From Pandoraea cepalis (GTDB taxonomy: Bacteria > Pseudomonadota > Gammaproteobacteria > Burkholderiales > Burkholderiaceae), in assembly GCF_902459665.1 (NCBI RefSeq), contig NZ_CABPSL010000013.1:93399-157398 (forward strand): a DNA stretch of 64,000 bases. The letters run 5' to 3'. Below the pieces are notes generated by a model. It searched no databases and was not told where the DNA came from. It saw nothing but the letters and a program-made list of their open reading frames with translations. This document shows positions 46,137-55,891 of the stretch, in pieces. A program made the position numbers and the translations under genes. Every line of letters begins with the position of its first letter. The first letter of the stretch is position 1.

Positions 46137-47645
46137 ATGAGCAATGCTGATATTCCGACGGTGCAACACTTCATCGGCGGTCGCCGCGTAGCGGGCGAGG
46201 GCGAGCGTTTTGGCGACGTTTTCGATCCGGCGCTCGGCACCGTGAGTGCGCGCGTGGCGCTGGCGGGTGTCAACGACGTGAACGCCGCGGTGGCGGCGGC
46301 CAAGGCTGCGCTGCCATCGTGGGCGGACACGGCGCCGCTCAAGCGCGCCCGGGTGCTCTTCAAGTTCAAGGCGTTGCTCGACGAACATCAGGACGAACTG
46401 GCACGCATTATCACGCGCGAGCACGGCAAGGTGTTCTCCGACGCGCGCGGCGAAGTCACGCGCGGTATCGAAGTCGTGGAATACGCCTGCGGTGCGCCGA
46501 GCCTGCTCATGGGCAAGCACAGCGACAACATCGGCGGCGGTATCGACAACTGGCATCTGCGTCAGCCCGTTGGCGTATGTGCGGGCATTACGCCGTTCAA
46601 CTTCCCCGTGATGGTGCCGATGTGGATGTTCCCGATGGCGCTGGCGTGTGGCAATACGTTCGTGCTCAAGCCGTCCGAGCGCGACCCGTCGGCCAGCTTG
46701 CTGATCGCCGAGTTGCTGCGCGAAGCGGGGCTGCCCGATGGCGTTTTCAACGTGGTGCAAGGGGACAAGGTCGCAGTCGACGCGCTGCTGGCGCATCCTG
46801 ACGTCGACGCCCTGTCGTTCGTCGGTTCGACGCCGATTGCCGAGTACATCTATACGGAAGGCACGCGTCACGGCAAGCGAGTGCAGGCGCTCGGCGGCGC
46901 GAAGAATCACCTGGTGGTGATGCCCGACGCGAATCTCGATCAGGCGGTTGACGCGCTGATCGGTGCGGCCTACGGGTCGGCGGGCGAGCGCTGCATGGCG
47001 ATTTCGGTCGCGGTGGCCGTGGGCCAGGTGGCGGATCGTCTGGTCGATGCGTTGGTGCCCCGTGTGAAGGCGTTGCGCGTGGGGCCGGGGGTCGACGAGG
47101 CCTCGGAAATGGGGCCGGTCGTCACGGGGGCGCACAAGGCGAAGATCGAGGGCTATATTGCCGATGGGGTGAGCGCTGGCGCGAAGCTGCTGGTCGACGG
47201 CCGCGGATTGCAGGTGCCGGGCCACGCGCAGGGGTTTTTCCTCGGCGGGACGCTGTTCGATCACGTCACGCCCGAAATGACGATCTATCGGGAAGAGATC
47301 TTCGGGCCGGTGCTGGCGGTGGTGCGTGTGCCGGATCTTGCGGCGGCCATCGACCTGGTCAATGGGCACGAATATGGCAATGGCGTTTCGTGCTTCACCA
47401 GCGACGGTGGCGTGGCGCGCGCGTTCTCGCGTCAGGTGAAGGTCGGCATGGTGGGCATCAATGTGCCGATTCCGGTGCCGATGGCGTGGCAGTCGTTCGG
47501 CGGCTGGAAGCGTTCGCTGTTTGGTGATCATCACGCGTATGGCGAGGAGGGCATTCGTTTCTACACGCGCTTCAAGAGTGTGATGCAGCGCTGGCCGGAC
47601 AGCATCGCCAAGGGGGCGGAATTCACGATGCCGGTGGCGAAATAA
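46137..47645 (+). CDS. mmsA: CoA-acylating methylmalonate-semialdehyde dehydrogenase
   Basis: Aldehyde dehydrogenase of 502 residues that converts methylmalonate or malonate semialdehyde to propionyl- or acetyl-CoA with NAD+ and CoA. The catalytic Cys is at 286 in [11 protein letters not shown]. The substrate-binding segment [16 protein letters not shown] near 150 is diagnostic of MmsA. ATG 46137 starts the usual [15 protein letters not shown]; the frame runs open upstream into the regulatory region and that part is not protein. It is followed by a GMC oxidoreductase, which would supply its aldehyde. Confidence 0.95.
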   Translation: MSNADIPTVQHFIGGRRVAGEGERFGDVFDPALGTVSARVALAGVNDVNAAVAAAKAALPSWADTAPLKRARVLFKFKALLDEHQDELARIITREHGKVFSDARGEVTRGIEVVEYACGAPSLLMGKHSDNIGGGIDNWHLRQPVGVCAGITPFNFPVMVPMWMFPMALACGNTFVLKPSERDPSASLLIAELLREAGLPDGVFNVVQGDKVAVDALLAHPDVDALSFVGSTPIAEYIYTEGTRHGKRVQALGGAKNHLVVMPDANLDQAVDALIGAAYGSAGERCMAISVAVAVGQVADRLVDALVPRVKALRVGPGVDEASEMGPVVTGAHKAKIEGYIADGVSAGAKLLVDGRGLQVPGHAQGFFLGGTLFDHVTPEMTIYREEIFGPVLAVVRVPDLAAAIDLVNGHEYGNGVSCFTSDGGVARAFSRQVKVGMVGINVPIPVPMAWQSFGGWKRSLFGDHHAYGEEGIRFYTRFKSVMQRWPDSIAKGAEFTMPVAK

Positions 47646-47812
47646 TCGAGTGCCGTGCGTATCGGCGCGCACCGGGGTGTCGCGCCGGATGTCGGACCTG
47701 ATGACAAAAATGAACCCGGTGCGGGTGGCGACAGTCCATCCCACTCGGGTGCCGCACCAGTGTTGGCACCGCACCATGGCGAGTGCTGCGCCATCGACGG
47801 AGACAGGCGGGA

Positions 47813-49447
47813 ATGAACAAGCAGGCAGCGAAGCCGGATCGCTTCGATTACATCATTGTGGGGGCCGGCTCGGCCGGTTGCGTGCTGGCCAATCGCCTCA
47901 CGCAGGACCCCGACGTCACCGTGCTGTTGCTCGAAGCGGGCGGCAAGGATGACTATCACTGGATTCACATTCCCGTCGGCTATCTCTACTGCATCGGCAA
48001 TCCGCGCACCGACTGGCTGTATCGCACGCAGGCCGAGGCAGGGCTGAACGGGCGTTCGCTCGCGTATCCGCGTGGGCGGGTGCTGGGCGGCAGCTCGTCG
48101 ATCAACGGCATGATCTACATGCGCGGACAGCGTGAGGATTACGATGTGTGGGCCGACGCCACCGGTGACGATGGCTGGCGGTGGGACAACGTGCTGCCGC
48201 TCTTCAAGCGCAGCGAGGATCACTACAAGGGCGGTACGGCGTTTCACGGCAGCGGGGGCGAATGGCGTGTCGAGAAGCAGCGCCTGTCGTGGCGCGTGCT
48301 CGATTCGTTTGCGGACGCCGCCGAGCAGGTGGGTATCCCCAAGACGGACGACTTCAATCAGGGCGACAACTTCGGCATTGGCTATTTCGAAGTGAATCAG
48401 CGGCGCGGTGTGCGCTGGAGTGCGGCCAAGGGGTTCTTGCGTCCGGCGTCGCAGCGGCCGAACCTGACGATCATCACGGGCGCGAGTGTGAGTCGCTTGC
48501 TGTTCGACGGCACACGCTGTACAGGCGTGGCGTATCGCGGCGGCAATGAGGACTTCACGGCGCTGGCGGGTGCCGAAGTGATTCTTGCGGCAGGGGCGGT
48601 GAATTCGCCGCATCTGTTGGAGGTCTCGGGCATTGGCGATGGCGAGCGTCTGCGCGGTTTCGGGATCGACGTCGTCTCGGACCTGCCGGGCGTGGGCGAG
48701 AACCTGCAAGACCATCTGCAATTGCGCACGGTGTACAAGTTGCGCGGGGTGCCGACGCTCAATCTCACCGCCAACAGTTGGTTCGGCAAGCTGAAGATCG
48801 GCATGCAATATGCGTTTGCGCAGCGCGGACCGATGAGCATGGCACCGTCGCAATTGGGGGCGTTCGTTCGCAGTCATGAGGATATGGCGCGCCCCGATCT
48901 TGAGTATCACGTACAGCCGTTGTCGCTGGAGCGCTTTGGCGAACCGTTGCACAAGTTCAATGCGTTCACGGCGTCGGTGTGCAATCTGCGGCCGACGTCG
49001 CGTGGCGGTGTCCATCTGAGCTCACCTGATGCGCGCGTTGCGCCGAGCATTGCGCCGAATTATCTGTCGACGGAAGCGGATTTGCGCGTGGCGGCGGATG
49101 CCATCAAATTGACGCGCCGCATCGTGGGCGCACCGGCGTTCGCGCGCTATGAACCGCGCGAATATTTGCCGGGGCCATCGGTCCAGACCGACGCGGAGTT
49201 GAAGCGCGCGGCGGGCGACATCGGCACGACGATCTTCCATCCGGTGGGCACGTGTCGCATGGGCCGAGCCAACGACCCCCAGGCGGTCGTCGATGCGCAG
49301 TTGCGCGTGCGCGGCGTGCAGAACCTGCGCGTGGTCGATGCGTCGGTCATGCCGGTCATCACGTCGGGCAACACGAACTCGCCGACGATCATGATCGCCG
49401 AGCGCGCGAGCGACATGATTCGCGCGGCGCGCAAAGCAGGGCGGTGA
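47813..49447 (+). CDS. GMC-family FAD oxidoreductase, possible 3-hydroxypropionate dehydrogenase
   Basis: FAD enzyme of 544 residues, choline dehydrogenase-like. The dinucleotide motif is IIVGAGSAGCVLANRL (about residues 14-29). The second GMC signature lies near VLGGSSSINGMIYMRG, and the catalytic His/Asn region is FHPVGTCRMG plus SGNTNSPTIM near the C terminus. Gene databases usually label this choline dehydrogenase, but no betaine genes adjoin. A GMC enzyme next to mmsA and LysR resembles the HpdH-MmsA 3-hydroxypropionate module described in Pseudomonas. Its 3' end overlaps a convergent MFS gene by 59 bases. Confidence 0.88.
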   Translation: MNKQAAKPDRFDYIIVGAGSAGCVLANRLTQDPDVTVLLLEAGGKDDYHWIHIPVGYLYCIGNPRTDWLYRTQAEAGLNGRSLAYPRGRVLGGSSSINGMIYMRGQREDYDVWADATGDDGWRWDNVLPLFKRSEDHYKGGTAFHGSGGEWRVEKQRLSWRVLDSFADAAEQVGIPKTDDFNQGDNFGIGYFEVNQRRGVRWSAAKGFLRPASQRPNLTIITGASVSRLLFDGTRCTGVAYRGGNEDFTALAGAEVILAAGAVNSPHLLEVSGIGDGERLRGFGIDVVSDLPGVGENLQDHLQLRTVYKLRGVPTLNLTANSWFGKLKIGMQYAFAQRGPMSMAPSQLGAFVRSHEDMARPDLEYHVQPLSLERFGEPLHKFNAFTASVCNLRPTSRGGVHLSSPDARVAPSIAPNYLSTEADLRVAADAIKLTRRIVGAPAFARYEPREYLPGPSVQTDAELKRAAGDIGTTIFHPVGTCRMGRANDPQAVVDAQLRVRGVQNLRVVDASVMPVITSGNTNSPTIMIAERASDMIRAARKAGR

Positions 49448-50564
49448 GCGAGCACGTGATCAGCAGGCTGGCGAGTATCGCGAGTCGTGGCAGATCGACG
49501 GCCGTGATGACGAGCGTCAGGGTGCCCGCCATCGTGAAGCGGATGGCCCCTATCATGGCCGCTGCCGTGCCGGCGTGCGTCTCGAAGCGGGCCATCGCGA
49601 GCGTTGTGCTGGCGGGACGCACTGCGGCTGCGCCGAACGTGACGATCAGCATGGGGATGAGTACGGTGACGACATGTATTCCAATCAGGACTCCCAGCGA
49701 TGCCATCAGTCCACCCGCCATCGCCAGCAGCATGAATCCCGTGCGGATTTGATCGCGCGCGTCACGCACGCGGGCCATGCGTCCTGCCGCGAAGCCAGCC
49801 GCCACGTAGGTCAACCCGTAGATGGCGAGCATCTGCCCATAGGCGCTCGCTGAATACCCGAGGTCGTCGATGAAGATCGCCGGGGAGAGCATGATGAACG
49901 AGAAGTGGCAGACGAAGGCCATCGCGGCCTGGCTGGCGTAGATCATGAACTGGCGATGCCGCAGCATTTGTGCGTACAGCCGAACGTATTGCGCGAGGCC
50001 GGAATGCGCTTGCGGCGTCGATGCCGGGAATCGAACCGCTGTGACAAAGCCCGTCAGGGCGCCCAGTCCTGCGAAGGACCAGAAAATGGCACGCCAGCCG
50101 GCGGCCTGCGTCAATGCCACGCCCACAAGTGGGGCGAGCGCGAGGCAGACACCCGCGAACGTGAGGGTGAAAATGCGCGCGCGCCATCCGGTCTCGCCGG
50201 GGAAGGCGTCTTGCAGAATAGCCTGGCAAAGCGCGAAGCCCGCGCAGCCTGCGCCCTGAACGATGCGAAAGGCGAAATGGATCTCGTACGTCGTGGCGCA
50301 TGCGCTGCCGACGGCACCCATGCTCGCAAGCATCAGGCTGCCGAGCAGCACGCGCTTTCGACCGAAGCGATCGGACATCGGGCCGACGATCAATTGCAGT
50401 CCTGAGAGTGTCAGCACCACATGGCCGACGATGGCGGCGATGGCGCGGACGTCGATCCGAAAGTCGAGCGCCATGGCTCCGAACGCGGGCAATGTGACAT
50501 CGAGCAGCAGCGCGCTGATCGCCGTGAGTGAACTGGTGAGCCAAAGGACTTCCGCGCTGCGCAT
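49389..50564 (-). CDS. Bcr/CflA-like MFS efflux transporter
   Basis: Twelve-span drug:H+ antiporter-type MFS protein of 391 residues. It opens with TSSLTAISALLLDVTLPA and the loop GPMSDRFGRKRVL (residues 62-74). Helix 5 contains CLALAPLVGVALTQ, matching the Bcr/CflA antiporter motif region. The last 20 codons overlap the 3' end of the GMC gene on the other strand. Exported substrate unknown. Confidence 0.87.
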   Translation of the reverse strand: MRSAEVLWLTSSLTAISALLLDVTLPAFGAMALDFRIDVRAIAAIVGHVVLTLSGLQLIVGPMSDRFGRKRVLLGSLMLASMGAVGSACATTYEIHFAFRIVQGAGCAGFALCQAILQDAFPGETGWRARIFTLTFAGVCLALAPLVGVALTQAAGWRAIFWSFAGLGALTGFVTAVRFPASTPQAHSGLAQYVRLYAQMLRHRQFMIYASQAAMAFVCHFSFIMLSPAIFIDDLGYSASAYGQMLAIYGLTYVAAGFAAGRMARVRDARDQIRTGFMLLAMAGGLMASLGVLIGIHVVTVLIPMLIVTFGAAAVRPASTTLAMARFETHAGTAAAMIGAIRFTMAGTLTLVITAVDLPRLAILASLLITCSLTALLCAPRESCRSRARRS

Positions 50565-51085
50565 TTCGAATCTCTTCCGGGGAGAGCGTTCGATGCTGTC
50601 ACGAAGCGACGCGGCGTAGTTTGGTGAAAATCCGATGATGACGGCGCCAGGCGCACTTTCCGGATTTCCGGATATTTACCTTAAAACTTACGTAGTAATA
50701 CCTAATGTCGGTTGCGCGACCCACGGCGGGGCATCGTCAAACGGGCCCGGACGCTTATTTGCGGGCGCGGTAAAAGCCTTATGCCATAAGGGGTTTGGGA
50801 CGTGTTCGCGCCGCGATCGAAGGGTCTCCAAAGCGTGTGCGCATGCGCGTTTCGGTAGACGCGAAGCCTAGTGCAAATCCCAATGATCGCGTTGCAGCAA
50901 ACCCCACACAATATCGGTTCCCAGTGTGCGACCGGACCAAGAATTCGGCGACACACCCCGGGACGCGGGGCACCTCGCCGACGACGCCACCCACAGCGAT
51001 GTCCGCCTGCCTCGCGGTTGTCACAGACGATGGTGCCGAGGCGGTCATTTGCCTCGCACCGCCAACCAGGAATGTGGCAGGAGAC
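50565..51085. other. Upstream region of liv cluster 1, 521 bp
   Basis: No gene supported; the open frame that runs through into livG begins at 50795, but its first 97 codons are unlike an ABC protein. The first half holds tandem TTTCCGGA repeats and a TTAC-GTA-GTAA palindrome, described separately. Confidence 0.5.
50657..50698. promoter_or_regulatory. Tandem repeat plus palindrome upstream of liv cluster 1
   Basis: TTTCCGGA is repeated directly at 50657-50664 and 50665-50672; 16 bases later TTAC-GTA-GTAA forms an inverted repeat at 50688-50698 inside an AT-rich patch. This is a candidate operator/promoter between the divergent MFS and liv genes; no named regulator is implied. Confidence 0.4.
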
Positions 51086-51865
51086 ATGGCGAACAACGAT
51101 TACATTCTCGAGACCCGCGGACTCACGAAAGAGTTTCGTGGCTTCACCGCCGTGAACGGGGTCGACCTGCGCGTCGCGCGCGGTACCATTCACGCACTCA
51201 TCGGGCCTAACGGCGCCGGCAAGACGACCTGCTTCAACCTGCTCACCAAGTTCCTCGTGCCCAGCGCCGGCACCATCACGTTCAACGGTGAAGACATCAC
51301 ACGCGAAGCGCCCGCGCAAATCGCGCGACGCGGCATCATCCGGTCGTTCCAGATCTCCGCCGTCTTCCCGCACCTCACCGTGCTCGAGAACGTGCGCATC
51401 GGCCTGCAACGCAACCTCGGCACCGCGTTCCACTTCTGGCGCAGCAGCCGTTCGCTGCATCAGCTCGATGCCCGTGCCATGGAATTGCTCGCGGAAGTCA
51501 GCCTGACCGAATTCGCCGATACGCTGACCGTGGAGCTGCCCTACGGGCGCAAGCGCGCTCTCGAGATCGCCACGACGCTTGCCATGGAGCCCGAACTAAT
51601 GCTGCTCGACGAGCCGACGCAAGGCATGGGCCACGAAGACGTGGATCGTGTCACCGCGCTCATCAAGAAAGTGTCGGCCGGTCGCACGATCCTGATGGTC
51701 GAGCACAACATGAACGTGATCGCCGGCATTTCCGACACCATCACCGTGCTTCAGCGTGGCGAGGTGCTCGCCGAAGGGCCGTATCACGAAGTCTCGAAGA
51801 ATCCGCAGGTGATGGAAGCCTATATGGGCACCGCGGACGGCGAATTGCAGGGAGCGCACGGGTGA
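51086..51865 (+). CDS. livG: Branched-chain amino acid-type ABC transporter ATPase LivG
   Basis: Cytoplasmic ATPase of 259 residues of the LivG kind, driving uptake through LivH/LivM. Walker A GPNGAGKTT is intact. The signature region is degenerate (LPYGRKRALEIA, with no LSGGQ), as in many LivG proteins. Walker B is LMLLDEPTQGM. ATG 51086 follows GGAG and begins with the family start; an earlier in-frame start is rejected. It overlaps livF by four bases. It is the first gene of a five-gene transporter operon. Confidence 0.92.
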   Translation: MANNDYILETRGLTKEFRGFTAVNGVDLRVARGTIHALIGPNGAGKTTCFNLLTKFLVPSAGTITFNGEDITREAPAQIARRGIIRSFQISAVFPHLTVLENVRIGLQRNLGTAFHFWRSSRSLHQLDARAMELLAEVSLTEFADTLTVELPYGRKRALEIATTLAMEPELMLLDEPTQGMGHEDVDRVTALIKKVSAGRTILMVEHNMNVIAGISDTITVLQRGEVLAEGPYHEVSKNPQVMEAYMGTADGELQGAHG

Positions 51866-52635
51866 GGACGTCTATGTACGGTAACGGCGGCGGTAATGGT
51901 GGCGCGAATGTGCCCGCACTCGAAGTCGAAGGACTGCAGGCCTGGTACGGCGAATCGCACATCCTGCACGGGGTGGATCTGGCGGTCGGCCGCGGCGAGG
52001 TCGTGACGCTGCTCGGACGCAACGGCGCCGGGCGCACCACCACGCTGCGCGCCATCATGGGCCTGACTGGCCAGCGTCAGGGCTCGATCCGGATCGGCGG
52101 CGAGGAGACCATTCACCTGCCGACCTACAAGGTTGCGCACCATGGCGTGGGCTACTGCCCCGAGGAGCGGGGCATTTTCGCGAGCCTGTCGTGCGAGGAA
52201 AACCTGTTGCTGCCCCCTTATATCGGTGTGCGAGGCAATCGTCGCGACGACGGCGGGCGCGGAATGTCGCTCGACGAAATCTATGACATGTTCCCCAACC
52301 TGAAGGAGCGTCGCCACAGTCCCGGCACGCGCCTGTCGGGCGGCGAACAGCAGATGCTGGCGGTGGCGCGCATTCTTCGCACCGGTGCGAATCTGCTGTT
52401 GCTCGACGAGATCTCCGAAGGGCTCGCGCCCGTGATCGTGCAGACGTTGGCACGCATGATCACCACGCTCAAGGCGCGGGGCTACACCATCGTGATGGTG
52501 GAACAGAATTTCCGTTTTGCGGCTCCGCTGGCCGATCGCTTCTATGTGATGGAGCACGGCAAGATCGTGGAGCGCTTCGGCGCTCCGGAGCTGGAGGCGA
52601 AGATGCCGGTGCTGCACGAGTTGTTAGGGGTATGA
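51862..52635 (+). CDS. livF: ABC transporter ATPase LivF with Arg in Walker A
   Basis: Second ATPase of the Liv complex, 257 residues from GTG at 51862 (GTGA overlap with livG); ATG 51874 is an alternative. Walker A reads GRNGAGRTTT: the invariant Lys of GKS/T is Arg. The signature LSGGEQQM is intact. Walker B is LLLLDEISEGLAP, where Ile-Ser replaces the usual Pro-Thr. The Lys-to-Arg change may be natural in this subfamily or may leave this ATPase weakly active; in Liv transporters the two ATPases are not equivalent. Confidence 0.9.
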   Translation: MRTSMYGNGGGNGGANVPALEVEGLQAWYGESHILHGVDLAVGRGEVVTLLGRNGAGRTTTLRAIMGLTGQRQGSIRIGGEETIHLPTYKVAHHGVGYCPEERGIFASLSCEENLLLPPYIGVRGNRRDDGGRGMSLDEIYDMFPNLKERRHSPGTRLSGGEQQMLAVARILRTGANLLLLDEISEGLAPVIVQTLARMITTLKARGYTIVMVEQNFRFAAPLADRFYVMEHGKIVERFGAPELEAKMPVLHELLGV

Positions 52636-52705
52636 GGTGAGTTGCCCGGCGCGCAGGCTTGCCGGGCGATGAAACCAGGCAATCCAATCCATGAAGGAGA
52701 CAAAG

Positions 52706-53911
52706 ATGACGATGCGGATGAAGGCGTTGGCCGTTGCGGCTGCGTTCGGTTTTGCGGCGATGGCCTCACAGGCCCATGCCGACGGCAATGCAGTGAAGAT
52801 CGGTTTCATTACCGATATGTCGGGCCTGTATACCGACATCGACGGGCCGGGCGGGGCGGAAGCCATCAAGATGGCCATCGCCGACTTCGGCGGCAAGGTC
52901 CTCGGCAAGCCGATCGAGCTGGTCACCGCCGATCACCAGAACAAGGCGGACGTCGCAGCGTCCAAGGCGCGCGAATGGTTCGACCGTGATGGCGTGGACA
53001 TGCTGATCGGCGGCACGAACTCGGCGACTGGCCTCGCGATGAACAAGGTCTCGGCCGAGAAGAAACGTGTCTACATCAACGTGGGCGCCGGCTCGGACGC
53101 CCTGACCAACGATCAGTGCCAGCCGTACGGCGTGCACTATGCCTATGACACCGTCGCACTGGCGCGTGGCACCGGCTCGGCCGTCGTGAAGGCCGGCGGC
53201 AAGTCGTGGTTCTTCCTGACGGCCGACTATGCGTTCGGCCACGCGCTGGAGAAGGCCACGGCCGATGTGGTCAAGGCCAACGGCGGCACGGTGAAGGGCG
53301 AGGTGCGGCATCCGCTCTCGGCCTCGGACTTCTCGTCGTATCTGCTCCAGGCGCAGGCGTCGGGCGCCCAGGTGCTGGGTCTGGCCAATGCCGGCGGCGA
53401 CACGGTCAACGCCATCAAGGCCGCGAAGGAGTTCGGCATCAAGGGCAAGATGCAGATCGCCGGTCTGCTCGTGTTCATCAACGACATTCACTCGCTGGGG
53501 CTGGATAACACCGGCGGCATGTACTTGACCGATAGCTGGTACTGGGACAAGAACGACAAGACGCGTGCCTTCTCCAAGCGTTACTTCGACAAGATGAAGA
53601 AGATGCCGTCGAGCCTGCAGGCCGGCGACTATTCGGCCACGATGACGTATCTGAAGGCGGTTCAGGCCGCGGGCTCGACCGACGCCGACAAGGTGATGGA
53701 CGAACTGCACAAGATCAAGATCGACGACATGTTCAGCAAGGGCTACATCCGCAAGGACGGCTCGATGATCCACGACATGTACCTGATGCAGGTCAAGACC
53801 AAGCAGGAATCGAAGGCGCCGTGGGACTACTACAAGATCGTCGCCACAATTCCGGGTGACAAGGCATTCACCACGCCGCAAGAGTCGACCTGTCCGATCT
53901 GGAAGAAGTAA
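52706..53911 (+). CDS. Periplasmic amino acid-type ABC substrate-binding protein
   Basis: Type I periplasmic binding protein of 401 residues (LivK/AmiC fold). The signal peptide ends QAHA (about residue 25). The mature protein opens with KIGFITDMSGLYTDIDG. ATG 52706 has AGGAG seven bases upstream; the ATG at 52691 would add five residues ahead of the signal. Ligand is unknown: branched-chain amino acids, amides, aromatic acids or urea are all bound by this fold. Third gene of liv cluster 1. Confidence 0.92.
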   Translation: MTMRMKALAVAAAFGFAAMASQAHADGNAVKIGFITDMSGLYTDIDGPGGAEAIKMAIADFGGKVLGKPIELVTADHQNKADVAASKAREWFDRDGVDMLIGGTNSATGLAMNKVSAEKKRVYINVGAGSDALTNDQCQPYGVHYAYDTVALARGTGSAVVKAGGKSWFFLTADYAFGHALEKATADVVKANGGTVKGEVRHPLSASDFSSYLLQAQASGAQVLGLANAGGDTVNAIKAAKEFGIKGKMQIAGLLVFINDIHSLGLDNTGGMYLTDSWYWDKNDKTRAFSKRYFDKMKKMPSSLQAGDYSATMTYLKAVQAAGSTDADKVMDELHKIKIDDMFSKGYIRKDGSMIHDMYLMQVKTKQESKAPWDYYKIVATIPGDKAFTTPQESTCPIWKK

Positions 53912-53987
53912 GCGCCGTTAGCACGATGCTCCGAAAGCGGCGGGACGCGTGTCCCGTCGCGACCTTTCTCGCAGAGAATCGATTTCG

Positions 53988-54872
53988 ATGGAATTACTAG
54001 GCATCCCCCTGCCGGCGCTGTTGAGCCAACTGCTGCTGGGACTGGTGAACGGCTCGTTCTACGCCATGCTGAGCCTCGGCCTGGCGGTGATTTTCGGCCT
54101 GCTCAACGTGATCAACTTCGCGCACGGCGCGTTGTTCATGCTGGGGGCCATGCTCGCCTGGATGGGCGGCAACTATCTCGGCCTCAATTACTGGGTCATG
54201 TTGATTCTCGCCCCCGTCGTGGTGGGCATCATCGGTATCGTCATCGAGCGCACCATGCTGCGCTGGATCTACAAGCTCGATCACCTGTACGGCCTGCTGC
54301 TGACGTTCGGCATCACGCTCGTGCTCGAGGGCGTCTTCCGTTCGATCTACGGCGTGTCGGGGCAGCCCTTCGACGCCCCCGACATGCTCTCCGGCGCGAC
54401 CAATCTCGGCTTCATGTTCATGCCGAACTATCGCGCGTGGGTGGTGGTGGCTTCGCTCGTGGTGTGCTTCGCAACGTGGTTCGTGATCGAGAAGACCAAG
54501 ATCGGTGCGTATCTGCGCGCGGGGACCGAAAACCCGAAGCTGGTGGAAGCGTTTGGTGTGAACGTGCCGCTCATGATTACGCTGACGTATGGCTTCGGGG
54601 TGGCGCTCGCCGCGTTTGCGGGCGTGCTCGCCGCGCCCGTTATCCAGATCTCGCCGCTCATGGGGCAGTCGATGATCATCACCGTGTTCGCGGTGGTCGT
54701 GATCGGTGGTATGGGCTCCATCATGGGTTCTATCCTGACCGGTCTGATGCTCGGCATCATCGAAGGCTTTACCAAGGTGTTCTACCCGCAAGGGTCTGCG
54801 ACCGTGGTGTTCGTCATCATGGTGATCGTGTTGCTGCTGCGCCCGGCAGGGTTGTTCGGCAAACAAAAGTAA
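53988..54872 (+). CDS. livH: ABC transporter permease LivH
   Basis: Inner-membrane permease of 294 residues with the LivH pattern (LLLGLVNGSFYAMLSLGLAV at the N terminus, GMGSIMGSILTGLMLGI near the end). ATG 53988 starts directly before the first helix. It lies 76 bases after the binding protein and forms the pore with LivM, 11 bases downstream. Confidence 0.93.
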   Translation: MELLGIPLPALLSQLLLGLVNGSFYAMLSLGLAVIFGLLNVINFAHGALFMLGAMLAWMGGNYLGLNYWVMLILAPVVVGIIGIVIERTMLRWIYKLDHLYGLLLTFGITLVLEGVFRSIYGVSGQPFDAPDMLSGATNLGFMFMPNYRAWVVVASLVVCFATWFVIEKTKIGAYLRAGTENPKLVEAFGVNVPLMITLTYGFGVALAAFAGVLAAPVIQISPLMGQSMIITVFAVVVIGGMGSIMGSILTGLMLGIIEGFTKVFYPQGSATVVFVIMVIVLLLRPAGLFGKQK

Positions 54873-54883
54873 GGGGCGGAACC

Positions 54884-55891
54884 ATGCAACAAGAGACGCA
54901 ACAACGGGTGCTTTATTCCCTCTTGCTACTGGCGCTGATCGTCGCGCCGTTCGCCGGTGCGTATCCGGTATTCATCATGAAGGTGCTGTGCTTCACGCTG
55001 TTCGCTTGTGCGTTCAACCTGCTGCTCGGCTTTACGGGTCTGCTGTCGTTCGGCCATGCCGCGTTCTTTGGCAGCGCGGGCTACGTCACCGGTTATGTGG
55101 TGCGCAATCTGGGGTTCACGCCGGAAGTCGGCATCATTGCGGGCGTGGCGGCCGGGGCGTTGCTTGGCCTCGTCATGGGGGTGCTGGCGATCCGGCGGCA
55201 GGGCATCTACTTCGCGATGATTACGCTGGCGTTGGCGCAAATGCTGTACTTCCTCTGCCTGCAAGCGCCGTTCACCGGTGGCGAGGACGGCCTGCAAGGC
55301 GTGCCGCGCGGTAGCCTCTTTGGCCTGCTGCCGCTCGATTCCGACCTCACGCTGTATTACGTGGTGCTGGCCATTTGCGCGTTGGGCTTCCTGCTCATCA
55401 TGCGTGTCGTGCATTCGCCCTTCGGTCAGGTGCTCAAGGCGATCAAGGAGAACGAGCCGCGCGCCATCTCGCTCGGTTACGACGTCGATCGCTTCAAGCT
55501 GCTCGCGTTCGTGCTGTCGGCCACGCTTGCCGCGCTGGCCGGTTCGACCAAGACGCTGGTGCTGGGCTTCGCGACGCTGACGGACGTGCATTGGACGATG
55601 TCGGGCATGGTGATCCTGATGACGCTGGTGGGTGGGCTGGGCACGATGTTTGGGCCGGTGGTGGGCGCGGTGGTGATCGTCGTGCTGGAGAACAAGCTCG
55701 GCGACATCGGCGACTGGCTCGCGACGGCCACGGGCGTGACCTGGTTCCAGACGCTCGGCGAGTCGGTGACGATCGTCATCGGGGTGATCTTCATCATCTG
55801 CGTGCTGGCCTTCCGCCGCGGTCTGGTGGGCGAGCTGGTGGCGCGGAGCCGGTTATTCCGCCCTGCGCGCACCACGGCGCAACCTTCTTGA
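54884..55891 (+). CDS. livM: ABC transporter permease LivM
   Basis: Inner-membrane permease of 335 residues. LivM features are LLLGFTGLLSFGHAAFFG (about 47-64) and GMVILMTLVGGLGTMFGP near 240. ATG 54884 follows AAGGGG; the open frame runs upstream inside livH and is rejected. It is the last gene of liv cluster 1, closed by the terminator at 56095. Confidence 0.93.
   Translation: MQQETQQRVLYSLLLLALIVAPFAGAYPVFIMKVLCFTLFACAFNLLLGFTGLLSFGHAAFFGSAGYVTGYVVRNLGFTPEVGIIAGVAAGALLGLVMGVLAIRRQGIYFAMITLALAQMLYFLCLQAPFTGGEDGLQGVPRGSLFGLLPLDSDLTLYYVVLAICALGFLLIMRVVHSPFGQVLKAIKENEPRAISLGYDVDRFKLLAFVLSATLAALAGSTKTLVLGFATLTDVHWTMSGMVILMTLVGGLGTMFGPVVGAVVIVVLENKLGDIGDWLATATGVTWFQTLGESVTIVIGVIFIICVLAFRRGLVGELVARSRLFRPARTTAQPS

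Noticed and set aside
50022..50040. tRNA-like T-loop sequence (GGTTCGATTCCC on the minus strand)
   Set aside because: It lies inside the MFS coding frame (residues TAVRFPAS) and no matching acceptor stem, D-arm or anticodon arm is present upstream.
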